The position numbers and the translations under genes are program-made. From Gammaproteobacteria bacterium (GTDB lineage: Bacteria; Pseudomonadota; Gammaproteobacteria; Burkholderiales; Rhodocyclaceae), in contig JAHJVE010000006.1 in NCBI GenBank assembly GCA_018828385.1, positions 62,001-126,000 on the forward strand: a DNA stretch of 64,000 nucleotides. Direction: 5' to 3'. The notes under the pieces were generated by a model. It had not been told where the DNA came from, searched no databases, and worked only from the letters and a program-made list of their open reading frames with translations. Shown here piece by piece: positions 22,118 to 31,238 of this stretch (positions are counted from its first letter, which is position 1; every line of letters begins with the position of its first letter).

Positions 22118-23076
22118 ATCAGGTCGTGTTCTGGGGAACGCGCGGTTCGCTGCCGGTTTCGCTGACCCACCGCGACATCCGGGAAAGAATCATCGCCGCC
22201 CTGACCGCGGCCAACGGCAAGAATTTCAAGACCCGGGCGGCGCTCGATGACTTCGTCGACAAACTGCCCTTTTCCGTGGCCGGCACCTTCGGCGGCAATT
22301 CCTCATGCGTCGAGATCGTCGGCGACAGCGACGACCATTTCATCTGCGACATGGGCAGCGGCGCCCGGCCGCTCGGCCAGGCCAAGATCGCCCGCTTCGG
22401 CATCCCCAATCCGCAGACCTACCACATCTTCATCTCCCATCTGCACTGGGATCACCTCATGGGCTTCCCGTATTTCGCGCCCATGTACATCCCGGGCAAC
22501 CGCATCGTCGTCCATGGCTGCCATGCCGATCTCGAACAGGCTGTCCGCCTGCAGATGCAGTCACCCAGCTTTCCCGTCGATTACGCCCAGGCCGGGGCCA
22601 GGATCGAATTCGACGTGATGACACCCGACCAGCCGCGGTACGTCTCGTGCATCAACGTAACGCCGAAGAAACAGCGGCACACCGGCGACTCCTACGGCTA
22701 TCGCTTCGAAAGCCTGGACAAGACGGTCGTCTATTCCACCGACTCCGAACACCAACTGGAAAACCCGGACGAACACGCCGAATTCAGCCAGTTCTTCCGC
22801 AAGGCCGATCTCGTCATCTTCGATGCCATGTACTCGCTGGCCGAAGCGGTATCGGTCAAAGCCGACTGGGGCCACTCCAGCAACATCGTCGGCGTCGAGC
22901 TCTGTCAGGCGGCGTCCGTCAAGCGGCTGGCGCTGTTTCACCACGAGCCGGTGCATGACGACAAGCAACTCTCCCGTCTGGTTGCCGAAACGCGGCGACT
23001 CGAGCAGATAACCCGGGGCAGCCAGGCTCCGCTCGAGATCATTTCCGCCTACGACGGCCTGACCATCGCCCTGTGA
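22114..23076 (+). CDS. MBL-fold metallo-hydrolase
   Basis: A 320-residue metallo-beta-lactamase-fold protein with the metal motif HLHWDH (His109, His111, Asp113, His114). Further ligands are likely in YSTDSEH and in ALFHHEP. It starts WGTRGSLPVS, as in a family of predicted phosphodiesterase-like hydrolases that accompany signalling genes. The substrate is unknown; a cyclic nucleotide or another small phosphodiester is a guess. It overlaps the upstream STAS gene (ATGA) and the downstream phosphatase gene (GTGA), which argues for a common function. Confidence 0.88.
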   Translation: MNQVVFWGTRGSLPVSLTHRDIRERIIAALTAANGKNFKTRAALDDFVDKLPFSVAGTFGGNSSCVEIVGDSDDHFICDMGSGARPLGQAKIARFGIPNPQTYHIFISHLHWDHLMGFPYFAPMYIPGNRIVVHGCHADLEQAVRLQMQSPSFPVDYAQAGARIEFDVMTPDQPRYVSCINVTPKKQRHTGDSYGYRFESLDKTVVYSTDSEHQLENPDEHAEFSQFFRKADLVIFDAMYSLAEAVSVKADWGHSSNIVGVELCQAASVKRLALFHHEPVHDDKQLSRLVAETRRLEQITRGSQAPLEIISAYDGLTIAL

Positions 23077-25196
23077 GGCCTTTCGCCGGCCTGCTCCTTG
23101 CTGCGATCCGTGCCGGGCGCGGCCGGGCGTTCCCCCTGCTGGTCCTGGTCGTTGGCCTGCTGACACTCGGCGAAATCGAGCGCACGCCACTGCTCAACGT
23201 CCGCGAAGCCCTGTTCGACCAGTACCAGCGGCAAATGCCAAGAGCACGCACCAGCGAGCCGGTTATCGTCGTCGGCATCGACAGCCAGAGCCTCGTCAAG
23301 CACGGCCAGTGGCCGTGGTCACGCGATCTGGTCGCCCGGCTCGTGCGCAAGATCCAGGCCGGTCAGCCGCTGGCGCTGGGCATCGACATCGTTTTTGCCG
23401 AACGTGATCGCTATAGCCCCGAGGTCCTCTCGGCGCGATTCCCCGACCTGCCACCGGATGCGCTGGCCACGCTGCCCGACCCCGACCAGGAACTGGCTGC
23501 CGCCCTCAACGGCCACCCCACCGCCCTGGCCGTCATCGGCCTGAGCACGCCCCTGCCCGGCTCGACCCAGCCGGCGCGACCGCTACCGGAATTCAGCCCG
23601 GCCAACGACCTGGAAGCGCACCTGCCGCGATACCTCGGGGCGCTGGCCAGTCGACCGCTCATCGAAAAATCAGCCGCCGGCGAAGGGCTGATCAATGCCA
23701 GTCCGGCAAAACTGCAAACCAGTTCGGAACGCGGCGTGCTACGCCGAGTTCCGACCGTTGCCACCATCAACCAGCTGCCCTTTCTGTCGCTGCCGCTCGA
23801 AATGGTCCGCCTGGCACTCGGTGGCGGCGGGGTTGTACCCGAAAGCGGAGAGCAGGGCATGACGGCGATCCGCATCGGCGACTATCGGCTGCCCACCCAG
23901 GCCAATGGGGAAGTCCTGCTCCATTTCGGGCGAGCCAGTTCCAACTACTATCTGTCAGCAGCCGACGTCCTGGCCGGAGTGCATCCGCCCGAAATTTTCA
24001 ACGCCCGTTTCGTCATCATCGGTTTCAACAGCACCGGCCTGCAGGACCGCATCGTCACCCCGCTCGGTGAAAGCCTGCCCGGCATCGATATCCACGCCCA
24101 GGTCATCGAAAGCCTGCTCGACGGTCATGCGCTGCAGCGCCCTGACTGGATGGCGCTGGCTGAAAAATCAACGCTGCTGCTGGGCGGCCTGCTCCTCATA
24201 GCGACCATACCGGTCCTCCGGCCGCGCTATGCCGTTCTCAGCTTTACCGCCCTCAGCCTGCTCCTGCTCGTCGGCGGCACCCTCGCCTTTTATGCTGGCC
24301 AGTGGTTGTTCGATGGCGCCTCCCAGGTGCTCCTGCTGGCGCCCGTCTTCATCCTGCTCCTCGGCAATACGCTGATTGCCGCCGACAGCCGGCGGCGCAA
24401 AGCCGAATCCCAGCTGCAGCGCAGCCGCGAAGAGGCGGCCCGGGTGGCCGGCGAACTCGACGCTGCCCGGCGCATCCAGATGGGGCTGCTGCCGGACCCG
24501 AGAAAGATTTTTGCCGATGAAACGCAGTTTTCCATCGCCGCCCTCCTGGAACCGGCACAAGCCGTTGGCGGCGATTACTACGACTGCTTCCTGCTCGACG
24601 AACAACGACTTTGCCTGGCCATCGGCGACGTTTCTGGCAAGGGCGTGCCGGCCAGCCTGTTCATGGCCATCTCGAAAACACTGACCGGGACGCTGACGCG
24701 ACGACAGGGCGATCTCGGCCTGGCCGTCCGCGAAATCGAGCAGGAACTGAATCGGGAAAATGCCGAGAGCCTTTTCGTTACCGCCTTCATCGCCGTGCTC
24801 GATCTGGCGTCGGGCGATCTGGAATATGTTTGCGCCGGTCACGACGCGCCGATGCTCGAACGTGAGGGCCGGCTCTCGCAGATCGATACGAGCAATCGCG
24901 GTGGCCCGCCCCTGTGCGCTGCGGGCGATTTTCCCTACCTTGCCGAGCGGATTCGATTGCAGCCGGGCGACCGGCTTTGTCTGTTCACCGACGGCGTGAC
25001 CGAAGCCAGCAACGGCGCGGCGCTGTTCGGCCTGGCGCGCCTGCAGGCGGCTATTCAGGCCATGACACAGAGCGGCCTGGAAACGACCGCGACCGCACTA
25101 CGCGATGCTGTGCGCCAGTTCGAAGCCGGTCATCCGCCGGCCGATGACCTGACCTTGCTGCTCATGCAGTGGCACGGTCCGCTCAGCGAACGCTGA
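23073..25196 (+). CDS. CHASE2 sensor - PP2C (SpoIIE-type) serine phosphatase
   Basis: A 707-residue membrane receptor. One N-terminal membrane segment (FPLLVLVVGLLTLG) leads into a large extracytoplasmic CHASE2 domain (residues about 40-345; VIVVGIDSQSLVKHGQWPW, LGIDIVFAERD). Three further membrane helices span about 365-435, followed by a short coiled coil and a SpoIIE/RsbU-type PP2C domain (VGGDYYDCF, IGDVSGKGVPASLFMA). It would dephosphorylate the STAS protein encoded two genes upstream in response to an envelope signal. It starts with GTG overlapping the MBL gene, and its end overlaps the convergent OmpA-like gene by 14 bases. Confidence 0.92.
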   Translation: MRPFAGLLLAAIRAGRGRAFPLLVLVVGLLTLGEIERTPLLNVREALFDQYQRQMPRARTSEPVIVVGIDSQSLVKHGQWPWSRDLVARLVRKIQAGQPLALGIDIVFAERDRYSPEVLSARFPDLPPDALATLPDPDQELAAALNGHPTALAVIGLSTPLPGSTQPARPLPEFSPANDLEAHLPRYLGALASRPLIEKSAAGEGLINASPAKLQTSSERGVLRRVPTVATINQLPFLSLPLEMVRLALGGGGVVPESGEQGMTAIRIGDYRLPTQANGEVLLHFGRASSNYYLSAADVLAGVHPPEIFNARFVIIGFNSTGLQDRIVTPLGESLPGIDIHAQVIESLLDGHALQRPDWMALAEKSTLLLGGLLLIATIPVLRPRYAVLSFTALSLLLLVGGTLAFYAGQWLFDGASQVLLLAPVFILLLGNTLIAADSRRRKAESQLQRSREEAARVAGELDAARRIQMGLLPDPRKIFADETQFSIAALLEPAQAVGGDYYDCFLLDEQRLCLAIGDVSGKGVPASLFMAISKTLTGTLTRRQGDLGLAVREIEQELNRENAESLFVTAFIAVLDLASGDLEYVCAGHDAPMLEREGRLSQIDTSNRGGPPLCAAGDFPYLAERIRLQPGDRLCLFTDGVTEASNGAALFGLARLQAAIQAMTQSGLETTATALRDAVRQFEAGHPPADDLTLLLMQWHGPLSER

Positions 25197-25770
25197 TTTC
25201 GACGCGGCGGTTTCTCGGCTCGTCGACTTCGTCGGCGGTCGGCACCAGCGGATCACGCTCACCGCGACCGACAGCTTCCATTTTGTCGGCCTGGACGCCG
25301 GCTTCGATGAGCTGGTCACGCAGGCCTTCGGCCCGGACTTTCGACAGCTGGTCGTTGTCTTCCACGCCGCCAACGCGGTCGGTATGGCCGATGACCATGA
25401 CTTCGGAAGCCGGACGTTCGGCGATTTCCTTGCGCAGCGTAGTCAGCGCTGTCTGCGACTCCGGCGTCAGGACATTGCTACCGGATTCGAAATACAGCAC
25501 GTAGGTGCTCGGCCGTGGCGGCTGCGCCGACAGCACCTGGGCGAAGCGCTCCCGCACCTCTTCCGGCGCGAACTGATAGGGTGTGTTGCTGTTCAGGCTG
25601 CGTTTCACCCCCGCATAGGGCTGACTCAGCACCACCTCGCCGGAGGCGTCGCGCACGACCACCGAACTGGCGCGCCCGTCGGCCGAAGGGAGGAGGACGA
25701 TACGTTCGCTGGCGCAGCCACCGACCATCAGGAGCGCCGCCAGCGCCAGGGAAGCTTTGAATTCATTCAT
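25183..25770 (-). CDS. OmpA-family lipoprotein
   Basis: An outer-membrane lipoprotein of 195 residues. The signal peptide ends in the lipobox LMVGGC. The C-terminal OmpA/MotB peptidoglycan-binding domain shows YFESGSNVLTPES and VIGHTDRVG, with DQLSKVRAEGLRDQL and the NRRVEI end. It overlaps the upstream fecR-like gene by 8 bases, and its 3' end overlaps the convergent phosphatase gene. FecR-CHASE2-OmpA neighbourhoods suggest an envelope-sensing role, but this is inference. Confidence 0.92.
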   Translation of the reverse strand: MNEFKASLALAALLMVGGCASERIVLLPSADGRASSVVVRDASGEVVLSQPYAGVKRSLNSNTPYQFAPEEVRERFAQVLSAQPPRPSTYVLYFESGSNVLTPESQTALTTLRKEIAERPASEVMVIGHTDRVGGVEDNDQLSKVRAEGLRDQLIEAGVQADKMEAVGRGERDPLVPTADEVDEPRNRRVEISVR

Positions 25771-26221
25771 CGCCAGCCCCCTCGACTTCAATGACGAACT
25801 CCGTACCGCGCACTCCAAGGACCGAGGTCGGCGTGTGGAAATCGACCGACTCCGGCGTTCGCTTGGCAATCTTCCCCGAGGCCACGGAGAGCGTACCCTG
25901 GCGGACGCGAATCGACATGTTGCCGTCCTGCGTGGTGTTGTCGAAAGCAAATTTCTCGATGACGATCAGCGAATTCGGCCCGGCCGACAACAGCGTGTTG
26001 TCGCGCAAGGTGACGCCAACCGACGCATCGGCGCCGGTACGGACGCGGTCGGCGACTTCGACGAGGCTGCCGACGGCGGCCGGCAATTTCTTGCCGTTGC
26101 GTTCGATGCTGACCTGGCCCTTGGCGACCTTGACCATGCCGGCAGCCTCGGCGGCCAGGGCGGAGGGGCCGCTCGACAAGGCAAGCAGCGCGCAAAGCGC
26201 AACCCGATGTGCTTTAATCAT
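25763..26221 (-). CDS. FecR-domain periplasmic protein
   Basis: A 152-residue secreted protein with a signal peptide (ALCALLALSSGPSALA) and then one FecR domain (VKVAKGQVSIERNGK, VGSLVEVADRVRTGADASV, PTSVLGVRGTEFVIEV). Unlike regulatory FecR there is no cytoplasmic or membrane part, so it is probably a ligand-binding periplasmic module. ATG 26221 is chosen, as a longer in-frame reading would run into the divergent kinase gene. Its start is only 21 bases from that of the kinase gene, leaving very little room for divergent promoters. Confidence 0.88.
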   Translation of the reverse strand: MIKAHRVALCALLALSSGPSALAAEAAGMVKVAKGQVSIERNGKKLPAAVGSLVEVADRVRTGADASVGVTLRDNTLLSAGPNSLIVIEKFAFDNTTQDGNMSIRVRQGTLSVASGKIAKRTPESVDFHTPTSVLGVRGTEFVIEVEGAGDE

Positions 26222-26242
26222 GGCGAAAACCTTGAAGATTCG

Positions 26243-26641
26243 ATGACTGCACATTCTACGGACATTTCTGTCAGCGCGCGCTATGCCGAGCTTCCCGAGC
26301 TGCTGGCCAGCCTGGCTGAACAGGCGGCGGGCCTGGGCGTTGCCGCCGACGATTCGCTGCGCCTGCAACTAGTCGTCGAGGAGCTGTTCATCAACACCAT
26401 CAGCCACGGCCACCACGGCGACAGCGAAGGCCGGGTCAGCCTCGCCCTTGGCCGCAAGGATGGCGGCCTGACCCTGCGCTACGAAGACGAAGCGCCGCCT
26501 TTCGACAATTCCGAAATTGGGCAAAAGTTCCGGTCGACCGTAGCAGTCGGCGGTCAGGGCCTTGAACTCATCCACGGCATGAGCAAAGCCGTTCGCTACG
26601 AGCGGAACGGCCAGCGAAACATCACCGAAATCGAGTTTTAG
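26243..26641 (+). CDS. RsbW/SpoIIAB-like anti-sigma serine kinase (HATPase)
   Basis: A 132-residue GHKL ATPase domain. The N box is VVEELFINTISHG, the G1-like segment is YEDEAPPFD, and the G2 region is VGGQGLELIHGMSKAVRYER. It is the expected antagonist of the STAS protein upstream. The loop between the two glycine boxes (residues about 91-102, EIGQKFRSTVAV) is encoded by a copy of the dispersed repeat. It reads in the same direction as the STAS/MBL/phosphatase operon but is separated from it by the inverted FecR/OmpA pair. It converges with the FtsX-like gene, with a 4-base overlap of stops. Confidence 0.85.
   Translation: MTAHSTDISVSARYAELPELLASLAEQAAGLGVAADDSLRLQLVVEELFINTISHGHHGDSEGRVSLALGRKDGGLTLRYEDEAPPFDNSEIGQKFRSTVAVGGQGLELIHGMSKAVRYERNGQRNITEIEF
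26513..26548 (+). repeat. Dispersed repeat, copy inside the RsbW-like kinase gene, in frame
   Basis: Reads GAAATTGGGCAAAAGTTCCG then GTCGACCGTAGCAG. It has some differences from the consensus (GTCGACC for GTTGACC) but the same order of elements as copies 3 and 7. Confidence 0.6.
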
Positions 26642-29127
26642 GCGCCGTTGCGCAAGGCCAGCAAGGGCGGCGTGGCGATCAGCTGGCGAACCGCCAGCCA
26701 GCCGATGGTCACCGCCAGCAAGCCGCCACCCAGCGTAGCCAGCACCGGCAACCAGAGATCGAAGCCCAAATCGAGTTGAAAAGCCTGCTGGCCGACGATG
26801 CGGCCAAGCAGCATGGCGCCGATGGCGGCCATCAGGCCGGCGACGCTACCGATGACGCTCAACTCGACCAGCATGGCCAAGCGCAGTTGTGCCCGCTGGG
26901 CGCCCAGCGAGCGCATCACGGCCAGTTCGTAGCGGCGCTCGTCGAAGCTGGTCAGCAGCGCCGAGTAAAGCACGATGCCGCCGGCCAGCAAGGCGAACAC
27001 GAAGACGAACTGGATCGCCCCGGCCACCTGACCGATAACGGACTGCAACTGCCCCAGGATGGCGCCGACATCGATCATGGTCAGCCCGGGAAAGCGCCGG
27101 ACCAGTTCGGACGCCGCCTCGGCCCGTTCGGCCGGCAGATGGAAACTGGTGATGTAGCTGGCCGGGGCGTCCTCGATGACGCCGGGCGGCGTCATCACGA
27201 AGAAATTGACGCGCATCGAATCCCAAGACAGCTTGCGCAGGCTGCTCGTTTTCACCCGCTTTTCGACACCGGCCACCATGAAAACCAGTTCGTCGCCCAG
27301 ACGGATGTCCAAGGTTTTGGCCAAGCCCTCCTCGACCGAGGCCAGGCCTTGCCCTGCTTCGTCCGGGGCGAACCAGCGGCCGGCCGTGACCCGGTTGCCG
27401 ACCGGCAGATCGCCGCGCCACGACAGGTTGAATTCGCGTTCGATCAGGCGCTGGGCGCGTTCGTCCTCGGGGAAGCTGGCCGGGCTGACCTCCTTGCCGG
27501 CAATCCGCACCAGGCGGCCGCGGATCATCGGCAGCAATTCCGCCTCGATGCCGCTGGCGCGCAGCAGGGCGGCCACCGGCTCGCGCTGCTCGGGCTGGAT
27601 GTTGATGACGAAACGGTTGGGCGCATCGAGCGGCACGGATTTCTGCCAGGCATCGAGCAACTCGGCCCGGATCACCGTGAGCAGCAGCATGGCCATGAGG
27701 CCGATGGCCAGCGCAACGATCTGCACGGCGCTCGAGGCGGCATGGCGGGTCAGGCTGGCCAGCCCCTGGCGCCAGCCGAAACCGGCCCCGCCGCGCAGCC
27801 GGGCGATGGCCGCGATGACCAGCCGGGCGATTATCCAGAACCCGCCCAGAGCAGCGACGAAACCGCCGACGGCATAGGCGCCGAGCCGGACATCGCCGGC
27901 AACGCCGATGATCAGCCCGGCGAGCAGGACCAGACCGACCCCGTAGGCGCCGAGCGACGACGCCCGCGCCGGCCCCAGTTCACGGCGCAGCACACGCAGG
28001 GTTGGCACGCTGGCCAGTTGCAGGAGCGGCGGAAAAGCGAAGCCGAAAAGCAGCACGCCGGCTACGGCCAGTCCGCCGACCAGCGGCAACCAGCCGGGGG
28101 CAGGCAATTCGAGAACGAGCAAGGCGGACAACCAGTGAATAAGCGCGAAATGGGCAGAAAAGCCGACCATGCTGCCAACGACGGCGGCCAGCCCGGCCAG
28201 CCACAGGAAAAGCCAGCCATGCAGGCGGAGCAGCCCGCCCTGGGTCATGCCCAGGCAACGCATGACGGCGCAGGCATCGAGGTGACGCTGCATGTAGCGG
28301 CGCGCCGCCATGGCGGCGGCAACGGCGGCCAATACAACGGTCAACACCGTGGAAAGGCCCAAAAAGCGCTCGGCCCGATCAAGTGCGCCGCGGATTTCGG
28401 GCCGGGCATTGCGCGCGTCTTCGAGCCGCTCGCCGCGTTCCAGACGCGGCGCCAGCCAGGCCTGAAAGCCGGCCACCGCCCTCGCCTCGCCGGCCACCAG
28501 CAGGCGGTAGCGGACACGCGCCCCGGGCTGGATCAGGCCGGTGCCCGGCATGTCGTCGAGATGCATCATGAGACGGGGCGCCAGGCTGAAGAAATTGACG
28601 CCGCGATCCGGCTCGCGGGTCAGGATGGCGGCCACCTGCAGCGTTTTGGCGCCAACCGTCACCGAGCCGCCCGGCATCACCCGCAGCGCTGCCGACAGTC
28701 GTTCATCGAGCCACACCGAGCCCGGCGCCGGGCCGCCGGCGGCGGGAAGACTTGCCCGGCCGTCCGGCGTGCTGATTTCAACCTGGCCGCGCAGCGGGTA
28801 GCCCGGGCTGACGGCCTTGATGTCGGCCAGTTGCGCCTGTTCGGGGCCGATGACCATGCTCGGAAAGACCAGGGTTTCGGCCAGCTTGAGGCCACGCCGG
28901 CCGGCTTCGGCGGTGTAGCTGGCCGGCAAGGCATGATCGGCGATGAGAATGAGGTCGCCGCCCATCATTTGTTGCGCTTCGCGCTCCAGCCCCAGACGCA
29001 CCCGGTCGGCGAAGAAGCCGACCGCCGTGACGGCGGCGACGGCGATGGCCAGCGCAGCGAAGAGCAGGCGCAATTCGCCCGAGCGCAGTTCGCGGCCGAG
29101 GGTGCGCCAGGCGTGCCCGGCGATCAC
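26638..29127 (-). CDS. FtsX/MacB-like ABC transporter permease (YbbP type)
   Basis: An 829-residue inner-membrane protein with about ten membrane segments: one near the N terminus, a long extracytoplasmic region, two FtsX domains and a large middle membrane block. Length and layout match YbbP, the permease partner of the YbbA ATPase, a system tied to lipoprotein or hydrophobic-compound transport. No ATPase gene is next to it here, so its partner must be elsewhere. Its start overlaps the stop of the upstream GGDEF-EAL gene as ATGA. Confidence 0.88.
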   Translation of the reverse strand: MIAGHAWRTLGRELRSGELRLLFAALAIAVAAVTAVGFFADRVRLGLEREAQQMMGGDLILIADHALPASYTAEAGRRGLKLAETLVFPSMVIGPEQAQLADIKAVSPGYPLRGQVEISTPDGRASLPAAGGPAPGSVWLDERLSAALRVMPGGSVTVGAKTLQVAAILTREPDRGVNFFSLAPRLMMHLDDMPGTGLIQPGARVRYRLLVAGEARAVAGFQAWLAPRLERGERLEDARNARPEIRGALDRAERFLGLSTVLTVVLAAVAAAMAARRYMQRHLDACAVMRCLGMTQGGLLRLHGWLFLWLAGLAAVVGSMVGFSAHFALIHWLSALLVLELPAPGWLPLVGGLAVAGVLLFGFAFPPLLQLASVPTLRVLRRELGPARASSLGAYGVGLVLLAGLIIGVAGDVRLGAYAVGGFVAALGGFWIIARLVIAAIARLRGGAGFGWRQGLASLTRHAASSAVQIVALAIGLMAMLLLTVIRAELLDAWQKSVPLDAPNRFVINIQPEQREPVAALLRASGIEAELLPMIRGRLVRIAGKEVSPASFPEDERAQRLIEREFNLSWRGDLPVGNRVTAGRWFAPDEAGQGLASVEEGLAKTLDIRLGDELVFMVAGVEKRVKTSSLRKLSWDSMRVNFFVMTPPGVIEDAPASYITSFHLPAERAEAASELVRRFPGLTMIDVGAILGQLQSVIGQVAGAIQFVFVFALLAGGIVLYSALLTSFDERRYELAVMRSLGAQRAQLRLAMLVELSVIGSVAGLMAAIGAMLLGRIVGQQAFQLDLGFDLWLPVLATLGGGLLAVTIGWLAVRQLIATPPLLALRNGA

Positions 29128-31211
29128 GGCTGGGGCGACCAGCGGGCGCGAAACTCAGGGGCCGGCACGGCCTTGCCATGCAGATGGCCCTGCAACTGCT
29201 CGCAGCCCAGGCCGGCCAGGAAATCGGATTGCTCGATGGTCTCGACGCCTTCGGCGACGACTTCGAAATCGAGGCTGCGCGCCAGTTCCATGACCGTGCG
29301 GATGATCGCCTCGTCGCCGGAATTCTTGCCGATGCCGTCGATAAAGGACTTGTCGATTTTCAACTGCTGTACCGGCAGCATTTTGAGATAGCTCAGCGAC
29401 GAGTACCCCGTGCCGAAATCGTCGAGCGCGAGGCTGATGCCGAGGTCGCGCAGGCGTTCGAGCAAGGTGAATGAATCGGCCACGGCCATCACCACCGATT
29501 CGGTCAGTTCCAGCTTGAGGCTGGTCGCATCCATCCCGGTATCGTCGAGGATCCGGCTCAGGACATCGATGAACTCGGGACGTTCCAGTTGCTTGACGGA
29601 CAGATTGACCGAGACTTGCGGCAGGTCGAATCCGCTATCGCGCCATTGCATGAACTGCCGGCAGGTTTCGCGCAGCACCCAGTTGCCGAGCCCGACGATG
29701 AGCCCGGAATCCTCGGCCAGCGGAATGAAGCGGGTCGGCATGACGAGGCCGAGCTCCGGGCTGTTCCAGCGGACCAGCGCTTCGGCACCGACCAGCCGGC
29801 CGCTGCTGGTTTCGACCTGGGGCTGCAGATGCACGGAGAGTTCGCCGTTGTCGAGCGCGCGGCGCAGCAGGTTTTCCATGCGGATGCGCTCCTGCGCGTC
29901 ACGCGTCATTTCCGGCGTATAGAAATGGAAATTGCCGCGCCCCAGCGCCTTGGCCCGATACATCGCTGTATCGGCATTGCGCATGAGGTCGAGCACGCTG
30001 TCGCCATCGCCGGGGAACAGGCTGATGCCGACCGAGGCGCTGAGAAAGAGTTCGTGATCGCCGAGCACGAAGGGCGCCTCGAAGGCAGCGATGATCTCGC
30101 CGGCCAGGGTCTCGACATCGCCCTCGGCGCGCACGCCTTCCATGAGGCAGATGAATTCGTCGCCGCCCAACCGGGCCAGCATGTCGATCAGGCGGACATG
30201 TTCGGACAGTCGCGCCGCGACGGAAATCAGCAATTCGTCGCCAACGCCGTGGCCGAGCGAGTCATTGACCTGCTTGAACTGGTCGAGATCGATGAACAGC
30301 ACGGCCAGCCGCTCACCGCGCCGGGCCGATTCGCGCAGGCTTTCGTCGAGCCGCTCGATGAAGCTGCGGCGGTTGGACAGCCCGGTCAGCGGGTCGTGGT
30401 AGGCGAGATAGTTGAGTTTGCTCTGGGCCTGTCGGCGTTCGACGATTTCGCCCTCGAGCTGCGTATTGGTCCGCTTGAGTTCGTCGGTCCGCGCCGCGAC
30501 CTGGATTTCCAGCGTATCGCGCGCCGCCGCAATCCGCCCTTCCTGGTCTTCGAGTATGCCCTGGGCGCGGCGGACGACGAGAAACTGCATGAGATAGAGC
30601 GCGGCAAAGACCAGGGCGACGCCGCCGGTAACCAACCACATGTTGCGCTGCAATTGGGCGACGAAGGGTGTGACGTTCTGGTACAGCTCAAAGACGCCTT
30701 CGACCGACTGATCGTGGCCGCGGATGGGGATATAGCTGGCCAGGACATCGACCTCGGCCGGAGCCCCCTCGAAGCCGTCGAGGCTGTTCCGATGCGTCAG
30801 GCTGCTGATCAATGCACCGCTGATGGCCGAACGAAAACCGGGATTGTCGAGGCGGCTCTCGCCGACCTGGGTCGTATCGGTGGAAAAAACGGTGCTGCCC
30901 AGGCGGTTGTAGATCTTTACCCGGGTAATGTCCGTGTCCTGCATCAGTTCGAGCACCTGGGCCTGAAGGCGACGCGCCTTGTCCGACTGCCGGAGATAGT
31001 CGGCATCCCGGCCGACTGAGTCACTCATCAGGGCCTCGATGGAATCGCGCAGGGAGTTCTGGACCACCTGCGCCATGGCGAGATTGCGGCCCTCGGCCAG
31101 ATCCTGCATCTGCTGCAGCGAGAGCTTCTGGTAGAGCGGCCCGAGAACCCCGGCCGCGAGTACGACGAGGATGAAACTGACCGTCGAGAAATAGCGCGAA
31201 AGATTGAACAT
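29124..31211 (-). CDS. Membrane-bound GGDEF-EAL protein (c-di-GMP turnover)
   Basis: A 695-residue protein. Two membrane helices (about 10-30 and 185-210) flank a periplasmic sensor region, followed by a coiled coil (about 215-265). The GGDEF domain has an intact LGGDEF motif. The EAL domain has EALVRW, DDFGTGYSSLSYLK and the metal/catalytic residues needed for c-di-GMP hydrolysis. Both activities are plausible. The 4-base ATGA overlap with the FtsX-like permease gene is an unusual coupling. Confidence 0.93.
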   Translation of the reverse strand: MFNLSRYFSTVSFILVVLAAGVLGPLYQKLSLQQMQDLAEGRNLAMAQVVQNSLRDSIEALMSDSVGRDADYLRQSDKARRLQAQVLELMQDTDITRVKIYNRLGSTVFSTDTTQVGESRLDNPGFRSAISGALISSLTHRNSLDGFEGAPAEVDVLASYIPIRGHDQSVEGVFELYQNVTPFVAQLQRNMWLVTGGVALVFAALYLMQFLVVRRAQGILEDQEGRIAAARDTLEIQVAARTDELKRTNTQLEGEIVERRQAQSKLNYLAYHDPLTGLSNRRSFIERLDESLRESARRGERLAVLFIDLDQFKQVNDSLGHGVGDELLISVAARLSEHVRLIDMLARLGGDEFICLMEGVRAEGDVETLAGEIIAAFEAPFVLGDHELFLSASVGISLFPGDGDSVLDLMRNADTAMYRAKALGRGNFHFYTPEMTRDAQERIRMENLLRRALDNGELSVHLQPQVETSSGRLVGAEALVRWNSPELGLVMPTRFIPLAEDSGLIVGLGNWVLRETCRQFMQWRDSGFDLPQVSVNLSVKQLERPEFIDVLSRILDDTGMDATSLKLELTESVVMAVADSFTLLERLRDLGISLALDDFGTGYSSLSYLKMLPVQQLKIDKSFIDGIGKNSGDEAIIRTVMELARSLDFEVVAEGVETIEQSDFLAGLGCEQLQGHLHGKAVPAPEFRARWSPQP

Positions 31212-31238
31212 GTTTTCCGGAGGAATGATGCTGGCAGC

